Assembly (NCBI GenBank): GCA_029706075.1
Contig: JAINUG010000052.1
Location: 3,003,498 to 3,067,497, forward strand
Reading direction: 5' to 3'
DNA: 64,000 bases
DNA from: Aldrovandia affinis
Lineage: Eukaryota; Chordata; Actinopteri; Notacanthiformes; Halosauridae
Shown: positions 11,391 through 21,999 of the stretch, piece after piece
Position numbering within the stretch: the stretch's first letter is position 1
How the letters are laid out: every line of letters starts with the position of its first letter
Made by a program: the position numbers and the translations under genes
The notes under the pieces: generated by a model
What the model saw: only the letters and a program-made list of their open reading frames with translations
What the model was told of the DNA's origin: nothing
Databases searched by the model: none

Positions 11391-11960
11391 GGATAAAAAC
11401 CTGTTTTTAAAAAGGGAATGCTCATAAATGTTCAGCAATGTAAAATGTTTACAAATTAATCTCTGCTCCCAAACAAGGGAGTGAATGCAGAAACTTGCAG
11501 ACTTTGAAGGAAATTTGAAAACCTTGACTAAACTGCCACACTTAGACTGCGTTATAATACACAATACACAAAGCTAACAGCATTCATTTCAGGCTAATTT
11601 TAAATTAAAAACATATTTTCAACTTAAAGCTATATTTTCAGAAGTTCAATTTAATTTCACATATTCATATACTAAAGTTCCAGTGTCTGATTCATAGTAC
11701 TTATCTTCACTAGAAAGCCTGTGTAAACAGATGTTGGGACAAAGGATTTCATCAAAGGAGTGCTTTTCTCTGCATGGCTTCATGGACACCCCCACACGAA
11801 GCTGTCACCAGCATCCTGCATGGCTCCAAGAAGTTACCATAAACAACTGGAAAGAGATTACTGTGAAAAAACACAATTTATGGCTAGATCCTCAGGATAC
11901 TTGAAAAGCTCAGTTTTTAAACAAACAGTAAACTCTTAAGGTAGGCATTGCAGCCTATGC
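11391..11960. other. Unassigned sequence
   Basis: Non-coding, no recognisable element. Confidence 0.4.
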
Positions 11961-12140
11961 CAGGGTTACTCAAGTCTGGCCCACAAATCCAAATTCAGTC
12001 CTGGTTTTTCTTTCTCTCAGGTAGTTAATTGAACAATTAGTGCAATTGGCCAGAGTATCTTCACACCTGACTCCCAGGTAAAGGGAGTGTGGAAAAACAG
12101 CAGTGCTCAGCCCACGAGGGCCATGATTTGAGTAACACTG
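11961..12140. mobile_element. Short hAT-type MITE (180 bp)
   Basis: The left end CAGGGTTACTCAAGTCTGGCCC pairs with the inverted right end CAGTGTTACTCAAATCATGGCCC. The flanking octamers GCCTATGC and GTCTGTGC agree at six of eight positions, as expected for an old 8-bp hAT target duplication. It has no coding capacity and is a non-autonomous element. Confidence 0.75.
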
Positions 12141-13139
12141 GTCTGTGCCATGTTCTCAGCCAGTGAATGTTCTTGATTTATTCCTGTCATGCTGGAGGTC
12201 AACTGATCATAGCTTCACATAAAAAATGGTGTACAGTGGACACCTGCAATCTTGGAGGTGTCCTTTGTAGGGATTTCCCAGTTACTCCACAATCTGATGT
12301 TGATCAGTCGCTCTGTTCTACAACATGGTTGAACCGGCTTTGGCCTCAGAGGTACCTGTGGCATGGCTCCAAGTTTAATTGTCTTAGGCTGTGCTGACAG
12401 TAGTCTGATCCTGTACCCTGTTCTATAACCACTGGCAAGTAGGATTGTTCTTCATCTTGCTCTCCCTTTTAAAAAGAAAATCCATTTTTAACACTGATTT
12501 CTCCTTTTCTCCCAATTTGGAAGATCAAACCACATTGCTGCTATGGTGCTAGCTAGGTGGTTCTGTTGAATTTCTAAAGGTAAATTAGGTAGTTCTGAAA
12601 TACTGATAAAAAGCACAAATAGCTTGTAGATTGTACCGCTGACTAATGAGGAGGGACTGAAGCAAGGTGCTAAATGTGAACAGGGGGGCAAACCAAGGGG
12701 TCTGTGCATTTCCTGTATATTCTGTAACTTTTCGGTAATAAAATAGTACTAACATTTCTGAAGGATCTACAAGCAAGCCATCTCGGCACAGTGCCATCAC
12801 CTATGGTCGCCACAAAAAGGCTTTGAAATTAATGTGTACCAGTCTCACTATTACAATACACTTAAGAAAGAAAGAAAGAAAGAAATAGTGTAACAAAAAA
12901 GTTAGTTTTGCGCTTAATATAGAAATCACCCAGTACAAAATAAAAGTAGCGAGAGAAAGAGAAAATGATAAAAAGAATATGTAAGAAAATTAACAGATTT
13001 TTGTGTGTTTTTAATGCACATTAATGCGCCAGTGTAATTTTTAAAGCTCTGAATATAAAATATTGCATTTATATTCTTTAGGAAATGTATCTAATGAACA
13101 TAGGAATTTGCTAATAAAATACCTGTGTATTGAACTATA
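12141..13139. other. Unassigned sequence with a GAAA microsatellite
   Basis: About 1 kb of non-coding DNA. It contains a short pure GAAA tract at about 12864-12886. A CTCCCAATTTGG stretch near 12507 may be a fragment of the SINE tail on the minus strand. Confidence 0.4.
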
Positions 13140-13147
13140 TATTAGAG

Positions 13148-13353
13148 CAGGGGTGGGCAATCTTACCATGTGTGGGCCGGTGTGGGTGCAGACTTTTGTT
13201 CCAGCCGAGCAGTAGCTCACCTGATTTGACTAATCAGCTAATCAAAGTCTTCAATCAGGGCTTTGATTAGTGGAATCAGGTGTGTCACTGTTCAGTTGGA
13301 ACAAAAGCATGCACCCACACCGGCCCACACAGGGTAAGATTGCCCACCCGATG
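13148..13353. mobile_element. Palindromic hAT-type MITE (206 bp) with 8-bp TSD
   Basis: The left arm begins CAGGGGTGGGCAATCTTACC. The right arm, inverted, reads CATCGGGTGGGCAATCTTAC, so only the outermost bases have drifted. The arms stay complementary for over 50 bp, giving a strong hairpin. TATTAGAG is repeated exactly at 13140-13147 and 13354-13361. There is no coding sequence; it was mobilised in trans by a hAT transposase (inference from TSD length and CAGGGG end). Confidence 0.88.
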
Positions 13354-13361
13354 TATTAGAG

Positions 13362-13872
13362 CCAATTCACAATGGCATATTTTTCATTTAATGTGGCTTG
13401 TTCTTCCACTTATGGCTGTAGATATGTTTATGCAGTATTATGTCCAATTATACATTTCCAGTCAAGAAGAGCAGATTGCGTCTGTTACTGCAGAATTTAA
13501 ACAGTAGGACATTTTTTATTCAATGTTTCAACGTGTCATGGTGCAAGACTGGAAAGATACTGTACATATAACCCAACAATGTTAAATAAAAACAGGTAAA
13601 GATTGTTTTAGCATCATTTAGCAATACAATCATACGCGCGGAAGTGGGGGTGCTGTGGGTGCTACAGCACCCGCTGTCATGAACAGTTTTCTTATATACA
13701 GTAGTATATATATATAGTAGCCTAAGTATATCATATTTATAATAAAGACACAAATGAGTGTGTGTCTGTGTCCTTGGGTCATAATTGCGTGAAACTGCAG
13801 GAGGTGCTTAACAGAGGTTTAAAAAGTTCATAAGAAAAAAAAAAATTTTATCGACTAATCTGTGGCCTGTAG
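13362..13872. other. Unassigned sequence
   Basis: AT-rich, non-coding. No exon or repeat end was recognised. Confidence 0.4.
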
Positions 13873-13920
13873 GTATGGAAGCCCATTTCCGCCAATGTGA
13901 TGAAAAAAAGATCCTGTAAG
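13873..13920 (+). repeat. Left arm of an inverted repeat flanking the gypsy element
   Basis: This 48-bp arm (core GAAGCCCATTTCCGCCAATG, ending CTGTAAG) is matched in inverted orientation at 17715-17763 with one substitution and one extra A. It is probably part of a terminal inverted repeat of a DNA transposon or MITE that the gypsy element entered. The tandem array next to it at 13931 may be the interior of that element. Confidence 0.8.
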
Positions 13921-13930
13921 TCATTATAAT

Positions 13931-14016
13931 GAGATTAGTATCTCAAAATAATGAGTTAGTATCTCAAAATAATGAGTTACTATCTCAAAATAATGAGTTA
14001 GTATCTCAAAATAATG
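13931..14016. repeat. Tandem array, 21-bp unit, about four copies
   Basis: The unit TATCTCAAAATAATGAGTTAG is repeated about four times with single-base changes. It lies immediately inside the left inverted arm, so it is probably internal sequence of the same host repeat element. Confidence 0.88.
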
Positions 14017-14176
14017 GCTTTGGAAGCTATCACTATTCCTGACTGTAATCTCTGACTGTATTTCTTATTTTTTTGTTTGTTTTGTTAATGAAAAATTGCC
14101 ATGTTACCATGTTGTTGTTGTACCTGTTACCATTACAACTGTTACCATTTTCTGCCAGAAATCATGCTTGCGTTCC

Positions 14177-15115
14177 GCTACTACCCCTGGGGATTCCACG
14201 TCCATGGCTAAAGAGAGACCAGTCGACCTATCACTAGTGCCCCCCGAATATCACGATCTCGGCCAAGCTTTCAGTAAGTCCCGTGCCTGCACGTTACCGC
14301 CTCATCGTGCCTATGATTGTCCCATTGACCTTCTTCCTGGTTCAACTCCACCCAGAGGCCACCTGTATTCATTGTCTGCCCCAGAGAATAAAGCTATGGA
14401 GGAGTACATCTCCACATCACTAACATCAGGAATCATCCGCCCTTCATCGTCCCCTGCTGGCGCAGGATTTTTTTTTGTTAAAAAGAAAGATGGAACCCTG
14501 CGTCCTTGTATTGATTACAGGGGGCTTCCACTCCCATTAATGTCATCGGCGTTCGACAATCTTCAGGAAGGACAATTCTTCACAAAATTAGATCTCCGCA
14601 ACGTCTACCACCTGGTCCGGATTCGGGAGGGGGACGAGTGGAAGACTGCCTTCAACACCCACACAGGTCATTATGAATACCTGGCCATGCCATTCGGTCT
14701 CACCAACGACCCTGCCGTCTTTCAGGGATTGGTGAACGACGTACTCCGGGACATGTTGTCCCGCTTTGCGTATGTTTACCTTGATGACATCCTTATCTTT
14801 TCGAGAACTATTGAGGAACATGTACAGCATGTACGCCAAGTCATCCAGAGACTTCTCGAAAATCAATTATTTATCAAGGCCGAGAAGTGTGAGTTTCATA
14901 AAACCTCAGTTCAGTTTTTAGGATTTATCATCTCCCGAGGCCATCTGGAGAAGGACCCCACCAAGGTGCAGGCGGTACAGGAATGGCCCGTACCTACTGA
15001 CCGTAAACAACTCCAACGCTTTTTAGGATTCGCAAACTTTTACAGACTGTTTGTATGGAATTACAGCAAGATCGCTACACCGTTAATCTCTAACTTCTAC
15101 CAAAGTTTCTTTTAG
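14177..15115 (+). pseudogene. gypsy pol: reverse transcriptase domain
   Basis: RNA-dependent DNA polymerase domain of the gypsy polyprotein. The frame shows the palm motifs in order: [39 protein letters not shown] with the first catalytic Asp, [20 protein letters not shown], and the YxDD box YLDD (codons at 14777-14788) in [13 protein letters not shown]. The connection region [16 protein letters not shown] follows, then [15 protein letters not shown]. The protein ends early in the connection to RNase H because of a local deletion or shift near 15095-15113. The frame can be extended 5' to 14096, but only through unrelated residues. Confidence 0.93.
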
Positions 15116-15605
15116 ATGGAACCCCGATGCCCAGGTGGCCTTCGAGAAACTCAAGTCCTGGTTTACGTCTGCCCCTATCCTCGCACTCCCGGATCCCACA
15201 CGTCAGTTCATTGTGGAGGTGGATGCCTCCAATTCAGGAACAGGGGCGATCCTTTCGCAAAGAACCAATGACAACAAGGTACACCCGTGCGCTTTCTTCT
15301 CACACCGCCTTTCCATGACTGAAAGACATTATACTATTGGTGATCGAGAACTCCTAGCCATCAAATTAGCATTTGAGGAGTGGAGACACTGGTTAGAGGG
15401 AGCCACTGGTCTGGACGGATCATTGTAACCTGGAATACCTCCACTCAGCTCAACGCTTTAACCCTCGTCAAGCTAGATGGTCTCTATTTTTTGCCCATTT
15501 TGTTTTTACTCTGTCTTTTCGCCCAGGTTCTAAGAATACTAAACCCGACGCCTTATCCCAGATCTACGCCTCTCCAGAAGAGGAGAGTAACCCTGAGCTT
15601 ATCCT
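15116..15605 (+). pseudogene. gypsy pol: RNase H domain, frameshifted
   Basis: The frame at 15135-15428 contains [17 protein letters not shown] with the catalytic Asp, then [37 protein letters not shown], typical of gypsy RNase H. A frameshift near 15400 moves the remainder into another frame. The rest can still be followed to about 15605, including a DALSQIY-like tether before integrase. The domain is broken and not functional. Confidence 0.88.
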
Positions 15606-15618
15606 GCCACCTAGCTGT

Positions 15619-16320
15619 GTGTTAGCAGCAGCCAAGTTCGATATTGTTCGGACGGTGGAACAGGCGCTCCACACTACACGGTCTCACAGGGATACGCCAG
15701 CCAACTGTCTATTCGTTCCTGAGACCGTCCGGTCCCAAGTGCTGGAGTGGGCCCACTCCTCCCCGATGGCCTGTCACCCGGGGGTTTCACGCACCCTAGC
15801 CTTTCTGTCTCGTAGGTTTTGGTGGCCCACCATGAAGGACGACACCGCCGAATTTGTAACAGCCTGTGTGCCCTGTGCCCGGTCCAAGACCTCCAACGCT
15901 CGCCCCAGCGGTCTCCTTCAGCCCTTGGCGGTTCCACAACGCCAATGGTCCCACGTCGCCCTAGACTTTGTGACCGGTCTACCACCATCAGAAGGTAACA
16001 CAGTTGTGTCGTCCATAGGGTGGTAGACCGGTTTTCTAAAAGTGTACACTTCATTCCTCTGCCCAAACTCCCCTCTGCTAAGGAGACCGAAGAACTCATG
16101 GTCTCCACGGATTGCCACAGGAGATGACCTCGGATCGGGGGCCCCAGTTCTCCAGCGGGTTTTGGAAGGCGTTCTGCTCACTGATCGGCGCCAAACCTAA
16201 CCTGTCTTCTGGTTTCCACCCAGAGACCAATGGCCAGACGGAACGTTATAACCAGGAGCTGGGGAAGGGACTGCGCTGTCTGGCCGAACAAACCCCTGCT
16301 ACTTAGTCACGCTCCCTGCC
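15619..16320 (+). pseudogene. gypsy pol: integrase zinc-binding and catalytic core
   Basis: The N-terminal HHCC-type region is visible (CHPGVSRTLAFLSRRFWWP, then ACVPCARSK with CxxC). The catalytic core follows: the first Asp in VALDFVTGLP, a frame change near 16020, then TSDRGPQFSSGFWKAF with the second Asp, and GFHPETNGQTERYNQEL with the Glu of the D,D-35-E triad. A TAG at about 16304 replaces a Trp codon. The two halves lie in different frames. Confidence 0.9.
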
Positions 16321-16324
16321 CTGG

Positions 16325-16915
16325 GTGGAGTATGCACACAATTCCCTTCCCGTTTCCTCCACCGGAATGTCTCCATTTCAATGTAGTCTAGGGTACCAAC
16401 CTCCTCTATTCCCGGAGGAGGAGAAGGAGGTGGAGGTGCCATCTGCCAAGGCTTTTGTTATTAGAGCCCGGAATACTTGGTGGAGAGCGCGTGCCACCCT
16501 GCTTCGTCATGTCTCGGCTATGAAAAGCCAGGCCGACCACCGCCCTGCCCCTCGCTACAGGGTCGGTCAGAAGGTTTGGCTATCTGCTAAAGACATTCCC
16601 CTGCGGAGCTTGTGTAAAAAATTATCCCCCAGATATATTGGTCCCTACTCCATTATTCGTGTTATCACCCCCTCGGCCATACAGTTGCGCCTCCCTCCTC
16701 TCCTACGCCGCATCCATTCTGTGTTTCACGTGTTTCGTCTAAAACCCTATGTTGTCTCTCGTTTTAGCCCTCCTGTCTGCACCCCACCTCCCCCCCGGCT
16801 TATTGAAGGGGGCCCAGTCTACACCGTTCGCCGCCTGCTGGATGTCCGACGCAGGGGCCGTGGTCGCCAATTTCTGGTGAATTGGGAGGGGTATGGTCCC
16901 GAGGAACGCAGTTAG
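16325..16915 (+). pseudogene. gypsy pol: integrase C-terminus and chromodomain
   Basis: A frame of 196 codons. It begins with the last part of the integrase core ([10 protein letters not shown] just upstream, then [18 protein letters not shown]). It continues with the GPY/F-type module ([26 protein letters not shown]) and ends in a chromodomain at about residues 160-196 ([20 protein letters not shown], then [11 protein letters not shown]). A TAG stops it where a Trp is expected, so the last part of the chromodomain is cut off. Chromodomains of this class are known to direct integration toward particular chromatin. Confidence 0.9.
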
Positions 16916-17017
16916 GTGCCTGAAAGACATCGTCGACCCCTCCCTAATCCAGGAATTCCTGTGTCGACATCCAGTACAGGTTGGTGATCCGCCAGGTGGC
17001 GTCCCTAGGGGGGGTAC

Positions 17018-17714
17018 TGTCACGTCTCGTGTTCGTGTTTCCCGTAATTAAGCGTTTGTAGTTCTTTCCATGTTTTCCTAGTTGTCTGGTCCGTGTTTTT
17101 ACTTTCGCTTACCTGTTCTAGTCTCGTCAGTGTATTATCTATTTCACCTGTTTCTCGTTATGTCTGATGTGGTTAGCTGTTCGTTTCCCATATTCATTTC
17201 CTGATTGTCTCGTTATTGTATTATCGTTTTCACTTAATTCCTCATGTGTCTGATTGCAGTCAGCTGCATTCATGTTTATTCCTGATTGTTTCTTGTTATG
17301 TCTAAATGTGTTTAAGCTGTGTGTTTTCCCATGTTCGTTGCCAGATTGTCTTGTGCTTTGTTTATGCCTACACAACTCTCCAGCGTTTTCTCTGTTTTCC
17401 CGTGTTTTGTTTCATAGTGTTTTTGTTCGTGCTCTTGTTCGTGTTCCCGTGTTCGTCTGTATCTCAGTCTCGTTCCCGCTCCTCCCTGTGTTCCCTGGAC
17501 TGTTTTCCCGTTATCGACCTTCGCCTGCCCACTGACTACGCCTTGCCTGCCCCTGACACTACTGAAGCCTGGAACGAACTTTGCCTGTCCCCGACCATTC
17601 TTTGGATCCCTGTATTGCTCTGATTGCTCATGTGTGACCATCGCCTGTTTACGCAATAAAATTCTTTATTGCATTTCTGGGTCCGCGCCTGGTTTTCTGG
17701 TACCATTCGTGACA
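17018..17714 (+). mobile_element. 3' LTR of the gypsy element (697 bp)
   Basis: It begins TGTCACGTCTCGTG and ends TTCGTGACA. It is preceded by a G-rich polypurine-like tract (TAGGGGGGGTAC, 17006-17017), the expected plus-strand primer. AATAAA at 17655-17660 precedes a GT-rich end. The next five bases are CTTAC, the likely target duplication; the partner copy is missing. Compared with the solo LTR at 10033-10626 it has about 100 bp more, caused by two similar segments around 17130-17250. Confidence 0.92.
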
Positions 17715-17763
17715 CTTACGGGATCTTTTTTTTCATCACATTGGCGGAAATGGGCTTCCATAG
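17715..17763 (-). repeat. Right arm of the inverted repeat flanking the gypsy element
   Basis: Reverse complement of 13873-13920 with one substitution and one extra base in the A run. The arm starts exactly at the LTR boundary, so its first bases CTTAC double as the LTR target duplication. Confidence 0.85.
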
Positions 17764-20080
17764 ATAGGCGCGCGAAAAAAATCTTTAAATATATATATTT
17801 TTTATTATTCGCTACTTTATCAATGTAGCGAGCAATGCAAGCAAGCGAGTCAGCTAGCTTGATATCCAGAAGTAACCATTGATTGAGCTGTTGTGATTTT
17901 ACATTTTTATTCAAAATGTCTTAGAAACGAATTAGCGAATTATTTAAAAAGCCTGCAAAAAACAACAAAAAACACGACTGTCCCTGTCCCTTTACTCGTT
18001 ACTACAAGTTAAATGTTAATTTAATAACTTTAAACAATATGTTACAAATGCCATGTCAGGGAACTGAATTCTGTAAACATAGGGAACTGAAAACATACAA
18101 AAGATGTACGATACGTTTTGATATTTTAAATGTAACCAGTGACACCAGACTGGTTACACCAGACTAATCCCGTTTCACATACCACAAAACTAGATTTTTA
18201 CTATCTCTAGTACTACTATTTCGTTGGTAATTCTTTTATCTAGGATCAATTGCCAACATAACGTGCACCAAGATATCTTTGTTATACACGAGTCACCATA
18301 TGCGCGCGCGCTCTCTCTCTCTCTCTCTCACTCTCTCTCTCTCTCTCGCACTTTAACTCAGCGAGCATCTTGAGAAAAGGAGGCTGGTTCAAACATTTTG
18401 GGCATGACTTTAGAATCCCCATGTTATTTCAGATTTGTTGGGCAAGTTCAGTGCTCCAACTCTGCTGGCAGACACGGGCTCGAGGAATAGGCAACGCTTG
18501 AGAAGCTAGAAATATCTAGAGGCAATATAAGATTCCTCTGATTTATATATGTAATAAAGTTATATTTAAACTTTTAGCAAAATAACAACATTTACAATAC
18601 TTCACATAAAAGAAAAAGACTTCTTGGGAAATTCGTGATTTAGACTAAAGGTAGGTTGGTACTTGCTAATTTTGTTCTACTTCAAAATACTTGCAGCGTT
18701 GATATTATGCGTTGGCAAACTTTTCTAATTGCCTGTGTACCTTTTAAATAAATCTACATTCTCGAATAGGATTGTTGCTAATATTCACTTAGCTATAACA
18801 ACAAACACGTCTTGCACCGTGTTCTTTTTCTTCTCACGCATGGTGACTTACATTTTATTGTCTTTTGGTGGTCTTTTGAAATTATAGGATTTATTGGACC
18901 ATTTCAATTACTAAATAGTAAATAACATTTTTGATATCTCTCTTCGAAATAAATATTGCATTATATATGTTCACATTTCAAACCTTAAAAACGGCATAAG
19001 TATAATTCTAAAACACGTGTTAGTTCAATTATTCTCAATTACATATACTGTATGTGGCGTTAACCTTTTCATCAAAATTGTATGGTACATTTCGTTACAT
19101 CGTTTCGTTACAATGTAGTTATCTTGAACAGTTTAGTGGTATCTCAGTAGGCTATTTTATTTTAGTCAGTTCCACAACTGGTTACATCCTAGCAATTTGT
19201 GTATGTACGTCGGGGAAATACAAAGGATGACGCGGGGAAATTTACGTAAAGGTGATAGGTATTATTATAAATATTTTATTTTATAATATTTTATTTGGCA
19301 ACAGATGGCACACCGAAGATTTGGAATATATTGACTTATGTCATACACTAAAATCTTTGGAGACTACGTTTTGTGCTATATGATATGTACAAGTATTCTG
19401 CAATTTAAAGTTTTATTAATGGTTTAAGAAGATAAAACAAATCACAATTAAAAACTAAAAGCACAAGAAATCGTGAATTACTTACTAATGTTTTGTCGTT
19501 ATTAAATATCTAATAAGTGTATTCTCAATGCAAACCAAGAAAAACACATAACAACAATATGTGGTATTTTTCAACAATCTCCTATGTGAATTCACGTAGT
19601 AAACCCCCCCAAAAACAGAAGATGATGCTTGATACCTTCCTTCATACTTTACTTGCCTGTTTTGGCATCTGCATTTTGGAGGAATATTTGAGTGTGTCTG
19701 TGCCTTGTGCCTGCTACAAAACCCTCCAGAACTGCTAATGTCATTAAACTCTTTAGAAAAAAACTCTACAGTACGTTTTTATAATAAAATTGTATACCCA
19801 ACCTAGGCCCACGAAATAGCTTAAATGCTAAATAGTAATTTAAATAACCTGTAAGACTGTGTAACCAACAGTTAATTGATGTGGTGGCTTTGGCTTTGAG
19901 TATGTACTGCTGTTAAAATACAGATCAGACTTTAAGTGAAAGAGAAATTTCTTGGCCCTATTCTGTCTTGCGGCCATGACCAAATGCTTAACTGAACAGC
20001 TTAGAGTACAGTCCCCACATAATTATACTATTATTTTTTTCTTTTTTGGACAAATTGTTTTTTAACCATGATTTTATTTT
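17764..20080. other. Unassigned AT-rich region with a CT microsatellite
   Basis: About 2.3 kb without genes. A CT tract (about 18310-18346, interrupted once) is the only clear feature. No transposon was recognised, making this one of the two longest stretches that look free of repeats in the window. Confidence 0.45.
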
Positions 20081-20084
20081 ATTT

Positions 20085-20388
20085 TTCTCACATGCCAAAT
20101 TCCGAATCAAATTCTAGGCCTGTCTCATTGCTGTAATGTCCATACATTTGGGAGAGCACAGACAAGTACACACTCTCCTCCAAAGTGCTTTTCACTTCAA
20201 TGTTGGCTAGCTGAGCTGCACAGATATTGCATTGGAGGAGTACATTATGTGTGCAGTCGGCGCAGGCAGACTGCAAGGGGCACAGCCGTGATGAGACAGG
20301 GACAATTCCGCCAACTGAAATCTTCTTTCCCTGGGTGACCCTGTGACCAATTCTGTGCCACCCTACATGGCTGCCAGCGACAGTCAAT
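20085..20388 (-). repeat. Probable SINE body, minus strand
   Basis: Contains a GCTGAGCTGCACAG stretch that recurs near 47175-47225, where it lies next to a CTCCCAATTTG tail on the minus strand. It leads into the tRNA-like segment at 20389. The assignment is by resemblance to the other SINE copies and is tentative. Confidence 0.4.
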
Positions 20389-20563
20389 GTAACGGAGTTG
20401 GTTCTGCCCGCAGCGAGTTTCGAACCGAGGGATCTCGACGCGACAAGAGAGCGATTAAGCTCGCTGAGCCAAAGACTCAAGTCTCCAACTCTGGGAACTA
20501 ATCACACTCTTATACACGTCACTTTCTGTAGCGGACGCTCACGTACCAGAGCACACCCGCTAC
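20389..20563 (-). repeat. tRNA-like SINE head, copy 1 of a direct duplication
   Basis: On the minus strand it has an A-box-like TTTGGCTCAGCGAGCTTAAT and a B-box-like CGGTTCGAAACTCG, i.e. a tRNA-derived RNA polymerase III promoter. The whole 175-bp segment, from GTAACGGAG to CCCGCTACA, occurs again at 20646-20822 with no difference that I can see by eye. Confidence 0.85.
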
Positions 20564-20645
20564 ATTCTCCCCCTCGAAACTCCTGCGGCAGCAACCACGG
20601 CCCAACCGATTGCCATCAGCTGTATTATCCAGTCACGGCACCAAT

Positions 20646-20822
20646 GTAACGGAGTTGGTTCTGCCCGCAGCGAGTTTCGAACCGAGGGATCTCGACGCGA
20701 CAAGAGAGCGATTAAGCTCGCTGAGCCAAAGACTCAAGTCTCCAACTCTGGGAACTAATCACACTCTTATACACGTCACTTTCTGTAGCGGACGCTCACG
20801 TACCAGAGCACACCCGCTACAT
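20646..20822 (-). repeat. tRNA-like SINE head, copy 2 of a direct duplication
   Basis: Direct repeat of 20389-20563, separated by about 80 bp. Near identity means a recent tandem duplication or gene-conversion event, or an assembly artefact. Confidence 0.85.
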
Positions 20823-21999
20823 CAACACTAGCACAGTTAGTCATAATAATAATAATGCTGTTTCTAGTCTAAATTAACACCCATTTGATTCATTCAGGTT
20901 TCCGAAGCCATAAGATGCATCTTGTATGCAAAAGGAAGCCTGGAAAATTAAGTACAGAAGATTAAAACACATTTTTGATGTAGGTGAGAGATATTTGTGA
21001 GATCCGCCACTTCGATACAGAAGACCAAAGGCCAACTTTGACTAAATCGAATCAGCCCTACTGACAAAAATGTATTCAGCATTTTGAGTAAGAAGGAGAC
21101 TCCCACCATACCTTCCACTGTATAACCGAATGTTGAGGGAGAGCCAAAGGATGCCAGAGCAAGGAAGCATGCCTGGGGAGTTACTGTGGATAATACAGAG
21201 TGCTGCAGATGAGGGGAGAGAGAAGGCGCCTCCGTGGGGTTGAGACCAATTTCATGGAGCGTCAGCCCGCGGTTTCCCGAAATCTGTTTTTCATTTTACG
21301 TGAGATATTGAAAATGAGTGGTGTCATAGGGTGGGTTTCAGAATACAGTATTAAAACACAAAATCATCAACCACAAAAAGGAAGAAGAAGAAGACAAAGA
21401 GCGAATACTTGGACCAGCCACTATAAATAAATGCAAAACTAGACCTAGATTCTTCCTCGCCAATGTTTTCTAGCACCCACCACATCCAAGCAAAGTGGCT
21501 GCAGATGGCCTGCCAGCAAGTTCCTTTTTTTAGGGACCGAGGTCACCAAATTATAGCCGAGGCGTGCATGCAAATTCCATCCAAGCACACAGAGACTGGA
21601 TCCACCCTGTGGTTTACCGTCAACCTCGGAGGAAGGGGAGGTCAAACCTCAAAAAAACAAAGGACAAAACAGGATGAAGAGGTGTCCATCGAAGTTGAAA
21701 ATTAAATCGACTTTTTTTCATTTTCAAATACAAATTTTACAGCTGCTTATATTTAGTGACCTATACCACAAACATGTTGTGGATAAGGATGCACTTTAAA
21801 TGGTGATATGACCTTCGTACATCTTACAATTGTAGTGCCTCAGTGTCTGTGTGCTTGTATTCTGCTTGGGTTTCATGGATTCTAGGAATCTAAACTGTGT
21901 GCATCTGGAGTATTACAAAACTGATTAATGTCTGAGAGTGCCATAATGCCAAAACGCAGGGAAATGTCCATGGGAAGCTTTCTGGCTGCAGATTAAATA
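20823..21999. other. Unassigned sequence
   Basis: About 1.2 kb with short frames lacking any domain. No exon or repeat is supported. Confidence 0.4.

Larger units (their letters stand above)
14160..17714 (+). mobile_element. Ty3/gypsy LTR retrotransposon with chromodomain, 5'-deleted
   Basis: The order reverse transcriptase, RNase H, integrase, chromodomain, 3' LTR is that of a chromovirus-type Ty3/gypsy element. The 5' LTR, primer binding site, gag and protease are absent. Pol is interrupted: it stops at about 15113, shifts frame near 15400 and near 16020, and has TAG codons at about 16304 and 16913 where the family has Trp. The copy cannot make active enzyme. It sits between inverted arms of another repeat, so it probably integrated into that repeat and later lost its 5' part. 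Confidence 0.95.

Noticed and set aside
14096..16915. Active gypsy retrotransposon
   Set aside because: Pol has at least two frame changes and two Trp-to-TAG changes, and the 5' LTR, primer site, gag and protease are missing.
20088..20480. 130-codon minus-strand frame as a possible gene
   Set aside because: It crosses the tRNA-like SINE head and body. No domain is recognisable and its C-terminal half is generic repeat sequence.
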